Positions 1 to 5,820 of a stretch of DNA of 7,117 bases are shown here, one piece after another. Location of the stretch: positions 1 through 7,117 of the forward strand of contig DAOWIC010000252.1 of assembly GCA_030641085.1 (NCBI GenBank), written 5' to 3'. Numbering within the stretch: position 1 is the first letter of the stretch; every line of letters starts with the position of its first letter. Under the pieces are notes generated by a model that was not told where the DNA came from, did no database searches, and was given only the letters and a program-made list of their open reading frames with translations. Both the position numbers and the translations under genes were made by a program. The stretch is from Calditrichota bacterium. Lineage in GTDB: Bacteria; Zixibacteria; MSB-5A5; GN15; FEB-12.

Positions 1-1624
1 CGACGAGCTGCACACTATCGTCGGCGCCGGCGGTGCGGAGGGATCGCTCGATGCCTCCAACATCTTCAAGCCGTCGCTCGCCCGTGGCGAACTGCGCTGT
101 ATCGGCGCTACCACCATGAATGAGTACCGCAAGTATATCGAGAAGGATGGTGCTCTCGATCGCCGGTTCCAGACGATTATGGTCGATCCGCCGACCGAGG
201 AGGACACGATTAAGATCCTCCGGGGACTGCGCACCAAGTATGAAGAACATCACAAGCTGATCATATCCGACGCAGCTATCGAGGCGGCGGTCAAGCTGTC
301 CAACCGGTATGTCTCCGGGAAATTCCAGCCGGACAAGGCTATCGACCTGATCGACGAAGCCGGTTCGCGCGCCCACCTGGCCTCGTATACCCGTCCCGAA
401 GAGTTTACCGAAATCGAGAATGAGATCGTCGAACTCCAGGACAAAAAAGAGAAGGCCGTCAAAAACCAGGCGTTTGAAACCGCCGCTCAGCTTCGTGACG
501 AGATAAAGATCAAGAAAGAGAAGCTCACCGAGCTTCAGGAAAAATGGGAAGAGGCTCGCGAAAACGAGCGGATCGAACTTTCCGCCGACGAAGTCGCGGC
601 GGTACTGGCGAAGATGACCGGTATTCCTCTCTTCAAAATGGAAGAGAATGAATCCAAGCGCCTGCTGCGCATGGAAACCGAACTTAGCTCGGTCATCGTC
701 GGCCAGGAGGAAGCCATCCGGAAGATCGCGCAGTCGATCCGTCGCGCCCGCGCCGGATTGGGCGATCCGCGCCGTCCGATCGGCAGCTTCATCTTCCTCG
801 GCCCGACCGGCGTCGGCAAAACCGAACTGGCCCGGCAGCTTTCGAAGTTCCTTTTCGACGATACCGATTCGCTGATCCGCATCGACATGTCGGAATATAT
901 GGAGAAATTCGCCGTCTCCCGTCTGATCGGCGCCCCGCCGGGGTATGTCGGTTATGAAGAGGGAGGCCAATTGACCGAGAAGGTACGCCGTAAGCCGTAC
1001 TCGGTAGTTCTGCTCGATGAGATCGAAAAGGCGCATCCGGATGTTTTTAACATTCTGCTGCAGCTTATGGATGATGGATGCCTGACCGATTCGTTTGGTC
1101 GCAAGGTTGACTTCACCAACACCGTCTTCATTATGACCTCCAATATCGGCACCCGCCAGATACGTGACGATAAGACGGTTGGTTTCAACTCAAAGGCGGC
1201 TGATACGTCGTTTGACTCCATGAGCGAGAAGATCATGGAAGAGTTGAAAAAGATGTTCAACCCGGAGCTGCTTAACCGCATCGACGAAACGATCATCTTC
1301 CACTCGCTCGAACGGGATCATATCAAAGAGATCATCGAGATCATGGTGACCGAAATCGCCCAGCGTCTGGCCGAGAAGGGCATCAGCTTCCGCCTGACCG
1401 AACAGGCGAAAGAGTTTCTCGTTGACAAGGGTTTCGAGCCGACCAATGGTGCGCGTCCACTCAAGCGGGCCCTGCAACGCTATCTCGAGGACCCGATGGC
1501 GGAAGAGATCCTTCGCGGTCAATATGCCGGCGATTGCGAACTGGTTATCGGTGTTGGCAACGACAAACTCACCTTTGAGTTTGACAGCAACCAGCGCTCC
1601 AAAGAGGAGAAGGTAACCAACTAA
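1..1624 (+). CDS. clpC: ClpC-type AAA+ unfoldase of the Clp protease (5'-truncated by window edge)
   Basis: Hsp100 ATPase that unfolds proteins and threads them into the ClpP protease in the cytoplasm. The gene enters from the left edge in frame 2; 540 residues are visible and the N-domain and D1 Walker A lie outside the window. The first visible residues, DELH, are the end of the D1 Walker B. They are followed by a GATT sensor-1 segment and the D1 arginine fingers in LDRRFQ (nt 152-169). A coiled UVR-like segment (about nt 434-538) is typical of ClpC rather than ClpB, which has a long M-domain here. D2 shows Walker A GPTGVGKT (800-823), Walker B VVLLDE (1004-1021), sensor 1 TSNIG (1136-1150), the arginine finger in NPELLNR (1259-1279) and sensor 2 GARPLKR (1448-1468). 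VGF at 1178-1186 matches the ClpP-docking tripeptide that ClpB lacks. An ATG at 116 is internal and is not the start. The reading frame is intact, and a terminator follows 22 nt after the stop. Confidence 0.95.
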   Translation, partial: DELHTIVGAGGAEGSLDASNIFKPSLARGELRCIGATTMNEYRKYIEKDGALDRRFQTIMVDPPTEEDTIKILRGLRTKYEEHHKLIISDAAIEAAVKLSNRYVSGKFQPDKAIDLIDEAGSRAHLASYTRPEEFTEIENEIVELQDKKEKAVKNQAFETAAQLRDEIKIKKEKLTELQEKWEEARENERIELSADEVAAVLAKMTGIPLFKMEENESKRLLRMETELSSVIVGQEEAIRKIAQSIRRARAGLGDPRRPIGSFIFLGPTGVGKTELARQLSKFLFDDTDSLIRIDMSEYMEKFAVSRLIGAPPGYVGYEEGGQLTEKVRRKPYSVVLLDEIEKAHPDVFNILLQLMDDGCLTDSFGRKVDFTNTVFIMTSNIGTRQIRDDKTVGFNSKAADTSFDSMSEKIMEELKKMFNPELLNRIDETIIFHSLERDHIKEIIEIMVTEIAQRLAEKGISFRLTEQAKEFLVDKGFEPTNGARPLKRALQRYLEDPMAEEILRGQYAGDCELVIGVGNDKLTFEFDSNQRSKEEKVTN

Positions 1625-1645
1625 GCATCCACGCCGATTGAATTT

Positions 1646-1685
1646 CAAAGCGGCCGGATATATCAACCGGCCGCTTTGTTTTGTC
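1646..1685 (+). terminator. Intrinsic terminator of clpC
   Basis: A perfect 12-bp stem, CAAAGCGGCCGG (1646-1657) with CCGGCCGCTTTG (1667-1678), closes a 9-nt loop. The descending arm runs into a T-rich tail (TTTGTTTTG). It lies 22 nt after the clpC stop and should separate clpC from rpmA. Confidence 0.88.
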
Positions 1686-1707
1686 AGTGAGTGCTGGACG
1701 CGGCAGT

Positions 1708-1742
1708 AAGCGATTGATATTTCGCGACTTAGAAAATCGCTT
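1708..1742. repeat. Inverted repeat with nested palindrome at the rpmA promoter
   Basis: AAGCGATT (1708-1715) and AATCGCTT (1735-1742) form 8-bp perfect arms about a 19-nt centre. The centre itself holds the palindrome TCGCGA (1722-1727), only half a base off the same axis. The right arm overlaps the first two bases of the -35 box. It could be an operator or a chance structure; no binding protein can be named from the sequence. Confidence 0.3.
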
Positions 1743-1769
1743 GCGCTTTTCGGTCGAGTTCGTTATAAT
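1741..1769 (+). promoter_or_regulatory. Sigma-70-type promoter for rpmA
   Basis: TTGCGC (1741-1746), a 17-nt spacer, then a perfect TATAAT (1764-1769). The -35 matches only the TTG half of the consensus. The predicted transcript start is near 1776, giving a leader of about 78 nt before rpmA. The position between the clpC terminator and rpmA fits independent transcription of rpmA. An inverted repeat (1708-1742) ends inside the -35 box. Confidence 0.6.
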
Positions 1770-1853
1770 TATTGGCTCTGGCCGGTAAGGTCATGACAAT
1801 ATTGAGCTTGGTTATTGAGTTAGAAAAAAAGATGTCCTGACGAGGTATATAGA

Positions 1854-2105
1854 ATGGCACACAAAAAAGGCGTTGGTTCTTCCAAGAACGGTCGCGACTC
1901 GAACGGCCAGCGACGGGGAACTAAAGTATTCAGCGGACAGGCTATTCATGCCGGTTCGATCATCGTCCGCCAGTGCGGAACGCCCATCAAACCCGGCTTT
2001 AATGTCGGCATCGGCAAAGACAACACACTCTTTGCCAAGGTGACTGGCGTGGTGAAGTTTGAGCGGGTCGGACGTGATCGCAAGCAGGTTTCGGTTTACG
2101 AATAA
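1854..2105 (+). CDS. rpmA: Large ribosomal subunit protein bL27
   Basis: bL27 lies at the peptidyl-transferase side of the 50S subunit, and its N-terminal tail reaches towards the tRNA acceptor ends. The 83-residue product is close to the usual length of about 85. It starts MAHKKG, continues with the family pattern KNGRDSNGQRRG, and has the signature segment AGSIIVRQ-GT followed by NVGIGKDNTLFAK. It begins directly with the mature MAHKK tail, so it lacks the cleavable N-terminal extension seen in Firmicutes L27. The ATG is supported by GAGG (1842-1845), 8 nt upstream. L27 is normally encoded just after rplU (L21) and often before obg; here its neighbours are clpC and a convergent exported-protein gene, and it has its own promoter and terminator. 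Codon use and sequence look ordinary. Confidence 0.96.
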   Translation: MAHKKGVGSSKNGRDSNGQRRGTKVFSGQAIHAGSIIVRQCGTPIKPGFNVGIGKDNTLFAKVTGVVKFERVGRDRKQVSVYE

Positions 2106-2132
2106 AATCCTGCGACTACAAAGAGAAACTGC

Positions 2133-2164
2133 AAAGCGTTGCCGGTTATCCGGCAACGCTTTTT
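2133..2164 (+). terminator. Intrinsic terminator of rpmA
   Basis: A 13-bp perfect stem (2133-2145 with 2150-2162) closes a TTAT tetraloop and ends in a run of five T (2160-2164). It lies 27 nt after the rpmA stop. Read on the other strand the T-tract is only TTT, so it may act weakly as a terminator for the convergent gene ending at 2178. Confidence 0.9.
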
Positions 2165-2177
2165 CGTTGCTGTAAAT

Positions 2178-2747
2178 CTATTTTACCAGCGCCGCCAGTT
2201 TGTCGAACGCCAGCAATTCGGCGATTTTGGTCAGTCCCTCGGCACTGCAGTTCTCATCCCCCTCGAGGTAAACCAGCAGACGTTCGCCGACCAGAATCAT
2301 GTACTGGACCGACACGATCTTGCCGTCATCCTTCTCGGTGATCTGTTTGGCCGGCTGGCCCGCGATCTCGACCGACTTCATGCCGCCATCGGGACCGTCA
2401 AACTCCATCGCCATCATGTACGGCATCAGCAGCATCTTGTTGTAACCGGAATCGAGGATGCGAACGGTGATTTCTTTTGCATCATCCTCATCACCGGAGC
2501 GGTATGTCCGCTCGACCGACGAGTAGCTGAAGGTCTGTCCCGGATTCATCGGGTCGGCCATGCTCATGCTGCCGCCCTCCACCTCGTCGGCCTTCATGCC
2601 GGCCAGTTCATCGGGCAGCATCTCGGCCAGCTTGCTCCAGTCGACCGCCTTGACCTGCTCGATCTTCTCCTCCTGCGCCGCGAGACTCAACGGCATAACG
2701 ACCACAATCATTAGCGCCAGAATTATACCGGTTCTTCTACGGGACAT
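2178..2747 (-). CDS. Exported protein of unknown function (Met-rich)
   Basis: I do not recognise this family. The product is 189 residues. It opens with a classical Sec signal peptide: basic MSRRRTG, a hydrophobic core at residues 8-18, then SLAA-QEE, with signal peptidase I cleavage likely after A24. The mature part of about 165 residues begins with an acidic helix and a VDWSKL segment (35-40). It then looks mixed alpha/beta, with strand-like stretches around 92-98 and 144-161 and an amphipathic C-terminal helix. It has one cysteine (C167) and no lipobox, so it is probably a soluble periplasmic or secreted protein. Twelve methionines cluster at 61-67 and 105-114. The frame is open 29 codons further upstream, but the start at 2747 is chosen because AAGGAGG lies 6 nt before it and a promoter just beyond; the longer version would place the signal peptide internally. 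It is divergent from uvrD and monocistronic here. Confidence 0.82.
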   Translation of the reverse strand: MSRRRTGIILALMIVVVMPLSLAAQEEKIEQVKAVDWSKLAEMLPDELAGMKADEVEGGSMSMADPMNPGQTFSYSSVERTYRSGDEDDAKEITVRILDSGYNKMLLMPYMMAMEFDGPDGGMKSVEIAGQPAKQITEKDDGKIVSVQYMILVGERLLVYLEGDENCSAEGLTKIAELLAFDKLAALVK

Positions 2748-2753
2748 AATGTT

Positions 2754-2760
2754 CCTCCTT
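2754..2760 (-). promoter_or_regulatory. Strong Shine-Dalgarno site fixing the exported-protein start
   Basis: On the minus strand AAGGAGG ends 6 nt before the ATG at 2747. It is the strongest ribosome binding site in the window. It decides for this start over the longer open frame that extends to 2834. Confidence 0.85.
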
Positions 2761-2781
2761 ATTTTTCTTGAGAGCACAATG

Positions 2782-2810
2782 ATCGTACGACATCGGGTAG
2801 CTTTTCTCAA
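2782..2810 (-). promoter_or_regulatory. Sigma-70-type promoter for the exported-protein gene
   Basis: On the minus strand: TTGAGA (2810-2805, 5 of 6 to consensus), a 17-nt spacer, then TACGAT (2787-2782, 4 of 6). The predicted start near 2775 gives a leader of about 28 nt that holds the AAGGAGG site. Confidence 0.55.
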
Positions 2811-2828
2811 CAAAAAACGTAAAAGCAA

Positions 2829-2856
2829 TTGCATTGGTTTGACTCGCTCTTATATT
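2829..2856 (+). promoter_or_regulatory. Candidate promoter for uvrD, giving a near-leaderless mRNA
   Basis: TTGCAT (2829-2834), a 16-nt spacer, then TATATT (2851-2856, 5 of 6 to consensus). Only 13 nt separate the -10 from the uvrD ATG, so the transcript would start about 5-7 nt before the start codon. A nearby TTGACT (2839-2844) has no -10 at a proper distance. Confidence 0.4.
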
Positions 2857-2869
2857 CCCTCCTGTCACA

Positions 2870-5071
2870 ATGAGCAGACTACTTAAAGATTTGAACCCCG
2901 ACCAGCTCGAGGCGGTCACCGCCACCTCCGGGCCGTTGCTGGTAATTGCCGGTGCCGGATCAGGCAAGACGCGGGTCCTGACCCGACGCCTGGCCTATAT
3001 CCTCCATGAGCGCAAGGCCGAGCCATACCAAATTCTGGCGGTAACGTTCACCAACAAAGCGGCCGGCGAAATGAGAGAGCGTGTCGCCGGACTGCTGGGC
3101 GGCGAAATTCCGGCCATGAACGTCTCCACGTTTCACTCTTTCTGCGCCCGCCTGCTTCGACGCGAAGCGGAGGCGCTTTCATACGACAGCCAGTACACTA
3201 TTTTCGACGCCGCCGATTCGTTGACGCTGGTAAAAAACTGCATCAAGGACCTCGGTCTGTCCAACAGCCAGTTTGCGCCCAAGGCCCAGTTGCGAAAAAT
3301 ATCGAATGCCAAAAACAAACTGATCAGCGCCGAGGCGTTCGCCCAGGCCGCCACCGGCTATTTCGAAAGCGCCACCGCCAATATTTACTCCGCCTACCAG
3401 AAGCGCCTCAAAGAGTGCGACGCTATGGACTTCGACGACCTGCTGTTCAATTCCGTGATGCTGCTGAAACATAACGAACAGATCGGACAGAAGTACCGCG
3501 ACCGTTTCAAATACATCCTCGTCGATGAGTTCCAGGACACTAACCGTGTCCAGTATGTGCTTCTGAAGGCGCTGGTCGGCGAGCATCACAATATCTGCGT
3601 AGTGGGTGACGAGGATCAGTCGATCTACGGCTGGCGCGGCGCGGACATCCGCAATATTCTCGATTTCGAAAAGGACTACCCGGAAGCCAGGACAATCAAG
3701 CTGGAACAGAATTATCGTTCGACAAAAGTGATCCTCGACGCTGCCGGGGCGGTGATAGCCAACAACGATGCGCGCAAGGACAAGACGCTCTGGACTGACC
3801 GCGACGGGGGCGAGAAATTGATGCTGATGCTGGTTGACTCGGCCGAGGAAGAAGCCACCGCCGTGGTGCGCCAGATCAATGCCGATCGGGCGGAGGCCAA
3901 CCTCAAGGATATGGCGATACTTTATCGGACCAACGCCCAGTCGCGCGCGTTCGAAGAACACCTGCGGCGTGCAAATATCCCCTATCAGATCGTGGGCGGC
4001 ATCTCTTTCTACCAACGCAAAGAGATCAAGGACCTGATGGCTTACCTGAAGCTGATCGCCAACGTCAAAGATGATATCTCTTTTCAGCGCATCGTGAATT
4101 ATCCAAAACGGGGTATCGGCGCCAAAACGATCGCTGATATCCATTCGCTGGCCCAGTCACGCGGTCTCTCGGCCTATAACCTGCTGCTCAAACTGCACGA
4201 ACTGCCCGAACTGGCCTCGCGCCGCAACCGCCTGCAGCCGTTTGTCGACATAATCGAAAGGATGCGCGAGAAAAAGCAGACAATGCCGATTGACCTGCTC
4301 ACCGCCGACCTGATTGAAGAGACCCGGCTGCTCGACGACCTGCGGCAGGAGGATCCGATTATCGGCCAGACAAAAGTAGAGAATGTCGAGGCGTTTCTGG
4401 AAGGTATGGCCGAATATGCCCGCCACAACGGAGAGGCCACTCTCGAGAATTATCTGGCCGAAATCTCGCTCTTTGCGGATATCGACAATTACAAAGAGAT
4501 CGAGGACAAACTGACCATGATGACCCTTCACACCGCTAAGGGTCTGGAGTATGAAGTGGTCTACCTGGTTGGTCTGGAGGAGGGACTTTTCCCGCTGGCG
4601 CGCGCGATAGATAACGCTATGGAACTCGAGGAGGAACGCCGCCTGTTTTATGTCGGGGCGACCCGCGCTAAAACAAGGCTTCGTCTGGCGTCGGCCACTA
4701 CCCGGCATCGATTCGGCGAGGTGGAGTCGATCCCGTCGCGGTTTATCAAGGAGATCCCGGATGAACTCACCGAGCGGGTCGACCTTCGCACCCGGCGCCA
4801 CTACGACTACAGCAGCAAACCATCCGGGCAGCCGTCCTTTTTCTCGCAGGGCCTTGCCAAAAAGGAATCGGCCCAGTCCGGCGTACATTACGATTTCGAG
4901 GAAGAGGAGATTATGCGTGTCGGGCGGGTGGTGAATCATCCATCCTTCGGACGCGGCAAGATCGTGAGAACCGAAGGCTATGGCGAATCGCTGGTGGTCG
5001 AAATTATGTTTACCGGAGTCGGTCTGAAAAAGATAATGGCCAAATACGCCAAACTCAAAATCATCGGCTGA
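2870..5071 (+). CDS. uvrD: ATP-dependent DNA helicase, UvrD/PcrA family (SF1A, 3'-5')
   Basis: A full-length 733-residue helicase that, in this family, unwinds DNA in nucleotide excision and mismatch repair and clears RNA polymerase and RecA filaments. All SF1A motifs are present in order: Q motif (LNPDQLEAV, 8-16), Walker A AGAGSGKT (27-34), Ia AVTFTNKAA (57-65), Ib STFHSFCARLL (86-96), Walker B DEFQD (219-223), III GDEDQSIYGWRGAD (246-259), IV LEQNYRST (278-285), V LHTAKGLE (553-560) and VI FYVGATRAK (593-601). Residues about 640-680 look like a disordered linker. Residues 681-733, with VNHPSFGRGKIV and the end VGLKKIMAKYA, match the Tudor-like C-terminal domain that in PcrA/UvrD contacts RNA polymerase. 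Length fits PcrA/UvrD and not Rep, which lacks that tail. ATG 2870 is the only start available, because an in-frame TGA sits at 2840. No Shine-Dalgarno is visible (CCTCCTGTCACA precedes the ATG). PcrA is the alternative name; the sequence cannot separate the two. Confidence 0.96.
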   Translation: MSRLLKDLNPDQLEAVTATSGPLLVIAGAGSGKTRVLTRRLAYILHERKAEPYQILAVTFTNKAAGEMRERVAGLLGGEIPAMNVSTFHSFCARLLRREAEALSYDSQYTIFDAADSLTLVKNCIKDLGLSNSQFAPKAQLRKISNAKNKLISAEAFAQAATGYFESATANIYSAYQKRLKECDAMDFDDLLFNSVMLLKHNEQIGQKYRDRFKYILVDEFQDTNRVQYVLLKALVGEHHNICVVGDEDQSIYGWRGADIRNILDFEKDYPEARTIKLEQNYRSTKVILDAAGAVIANNDARKDKTLWTDRDGGEKLMLMLVDSAEEEATAVVRQINADRAEANLKDMAILYRTNAQSRAFEEHLRRANIPYQIVGGISFYQRKEIKDLMAYLKLIANVKDDISFQRIVNYPKRGIGAKTIADIHSLAQSRGLSAYNLLLKLHELPELASRRNRLQPFVDIIERMREKKQTMPIDLLTADLIEETRLLDDLRQEDPIIGQTKVENVEAFLEGMAEYARHNGEATLENYLAEISLFADIDNYKEIEDKLTMMTLHTAKGLEYEVVYLVGLEEGLFPLARAIDNAMELEEERRLFYVGATRAKTRLRLASATTRHRFGEVESIPSRFIKEIPDELTERVDLRTRRHYDYSSKPSGQPSFFSQGLAKKESAQSGVHYDFEEEEIMRVGRVVNHPSFGRGKIVRTEGYGESLVVEIMFTGVGLKKIMAKYAKLKIIG

Positions 5072-5118
5072 TACGACAGCGATTCCACTGCGGGCGAGAC
5101 CGATCAATCCGCCCTGAT

Positions 5119-5445
5119 CTAACTCTTAGAATTATCGAGTCCGAGCAAAGCGGATATCTTCGCCCGGTTGCGAGCCATGAGATGGTAGGTTTTGTGAGCC
5201 AGATGCTTTACGCCCGGCAAACGACCGGGCAGCCTGAGCGCTCTGAGCGGCGGGAGCGCTTTTAGCGAAAGACGGACAGCCTCCACAATCGGCACCGGCC
5301 GAACCTGCTGCCGGTGGTCAAGGCGCCGGATTTTCCTAACCACCGAACGGCAAATCGGGCAGGCGTCATCATAAATCAGCAGATGCTCGCTCACATATAT
5401 TTCAACAACTGCACCCGGCCATGGTTCTCCGCTCGACCTTTTCAA
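5119..5445 (-). CDS. Small DCC-family (DUF393/YuxK-like) thiol oxidoreductase-type protein, contracted
   Basis: The N-terminal part shows the family hallmark, LIYDDACPICRSVVRKIRRLD, a thioredoxin-fold first strand and helix with a CxxC pair (C29 and C32 of the 108-residue reading). The C-terminal part, with LPGVKHLAHKTYHLMARNR, matches the helical end of DCC proteins. The middle that usually joins them, including the strand pair with an 'xDGxxxxGxDA'-like stretch, is nearly absent. The protein is therefore 91-108 residues against about 130-140 for typical relatives as I remember them. The frame is open without stops. The start is uncertain: the longest reading begins at a TTG (5445), while a GTG at 5392-5394 would give 91 residues beginning just before SEHLLIYDD, closer to family practice. 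Neither has a clear ribosome binding site. The gene converges on uvrD with 47 nt between stops and no recognisable terminator. The substrate is unknown. Confidence 0.72.
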   Translation of the reverse strand: MKRSSGEPWPGAVVEIYVSEHLLIYDDACPICRSVVRKIRRLDHRQQVRPVPIVEAVRLSLKALPPLRALRLPGRLPGVKHLAHKTYHLMARNRAKISALLGLDNSKS

Positions 5446-5483
5446 TACAGAGAGAGAATTTCCGTCCGAAATGCAATCTTTTG

Positions 5484-5498
5484 CGTATAAAATATACG
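5484..5498. repeat. Short inverted repeat over the DCC-gene -10 box
   Basis: CGTATA (5484-5489) and TATACG (5493-5498) are perfect 6-bp arms around AAA. The repeat covers the -10 and the expected transcript start of the minus-strand promoter, a position suited to a repressor. Its AT-richness makes chance occurrence quite possible. Confidence 0.3.
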
Positions 5499-5519
5499 GG
5501 GGCTACTTGCTCGACTCAA
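5491..5519 (-). promoter_or_regulatory. Sigma-70-type promoter for the DCC-family gene
   Basis: On the minus strand: TTGAGT (5519-5514, 4 of 6), a 17-nt spacer, then TATATT (5496-5491, 5 of 6). The predicted start is near 5484, which leaves a leader of about 39 nt to the TTG start or about 90 nt to the GTG start. A short inverted repeat lies across the -10. Confidence 0.5.
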
Positions 5520-5733
5520 TCGCCAATAATGGACAATTAAACTCGATAAAAGGGATGGTTATGTATGTGATTGATTGTCACTTAGCGTAACACCGGTGCA
5601 CAGGAAAATCCTTGTGCTATCAATTGACACCAGTTATCTTGAAATACGCGCGGTTCGGTTGCGCCAAATGGCCGCGCCTGGAAGTGCATCACGCCCTCTT
5701 GAATCTGCTATTTCTTTGCGTAGAGGGAACATA

Positions 5734-5820
5734 CCGACCGGTGAAAATGTTTTGTTTAATAAGAACGAGACGCTAATCCGGTCGGGAGCTTTGGGGGTTT
5801 AAAGACTATGTCCGACCGGA
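5734..5820 (+). promoter_or_regulatory. Candidate switchable hairpins at the sigma-factor start codon
   Basis: CCGACCGG occurs at 5734-5741 and 5812-5819, and its complement CCGGTCGG lies between them at 5778-5785. The central arm can pair with either flank, but not both. Pairing downstream makes a 9-bp stem (5777-5785 with 5812-5820) that encloses the GGGGG ribosome binding site (5793-5797) and the ATG (5808). Pairing upstream (8 bp) would leave them free. Regulation by this structure is inference; it requires a transcript start upstream of 5734. Confidence 0.35.

Larger units (their letters stand above)
5446..5807. other. 362-nt intergenic region between divergent DCC and sigma-factor genes
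   Basis: This is the longest stretch without a confident gene. It holds the minus-strand promoter (5491-5519), then probable leader sequence of the sigma gene. Possible hairpins are 5598-5617 (GCACAGGA with TCCTTGTGC, one bulge, AAA loop), 5648-5677 (GCGCGG with CCGCGC), and a competing pair near 5734-5820. A frame open from a TTG at 5575 to 5802 (75 codons) has no ribosome binding site and no protein family flavour, so I do not call it. A 9-codon frame at 5561-5590 has a plausible AGGG site 6 nt upstream. No convincing plus-strand promoter was found: TTGTGC (5612) with TATCTT (5635), and a lone TTTAAT (5755-5760), are weak candidates. Confidence 0.6.

Noticed and set aside
116..118. ATG in the clpC frame as a gene start
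   Set aside because: The frame continues upstream to the window edge with conserved ClpC D1 sequence (DELH and the GATT segment), so this ATG is internal.
2139..2714. 191-codon plus-strand open frame opposite the exported-protein gene
   Set aside because: It starts inside the rpmA terminator and is rich in His, Gln and Arg as expected of an antisense shadow. The minus strand has a signal peptide, Shine-Dalgarno site and promoter.
2748..2834. 29-codon N-terminal extension of the exported protein
   Set aside because: It would bury the signal peptide, and it ignores the AAGGAGG site and promoter that fit the 2747 start.
3179..5107. Long minus-strand open frames (321 and 316 codons) opposite uvrD
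   Set aside because: They are antisense shadows of a GC-rich gene whose plus-strand frame carries every SF1A helicase motif. No family is recognisable in them.
5092..5114. GGGCG/CGCCC hairpin between uvrD and the DCC gene as a terminator
   Set aside because: Only 5 bp with a 13-nt loop and no T-tract on either strand.
5624..5629. Perfect TTGACA as a -35 box for the sigma gene
   Set aside because: No acceptable -10 at 15-19 nt; the sequence there is GC-rich (TACGCGCGG).
5726..5730. GGAAC as the -35 of an autoregulated ECF promoter before the sigma gene
   Set aside because: No GTC/CGTC-type -10 at the expected spacing of about 16-17 nt.
5575..5802. 75-codon open frame on the plus strand just before the sigma factor
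   Set aside because: TTG start, no ribosome binding site, unremarkable sequence without a recognisable domain, and it overlaps the hairpin-rich leader. More likely non-coding.
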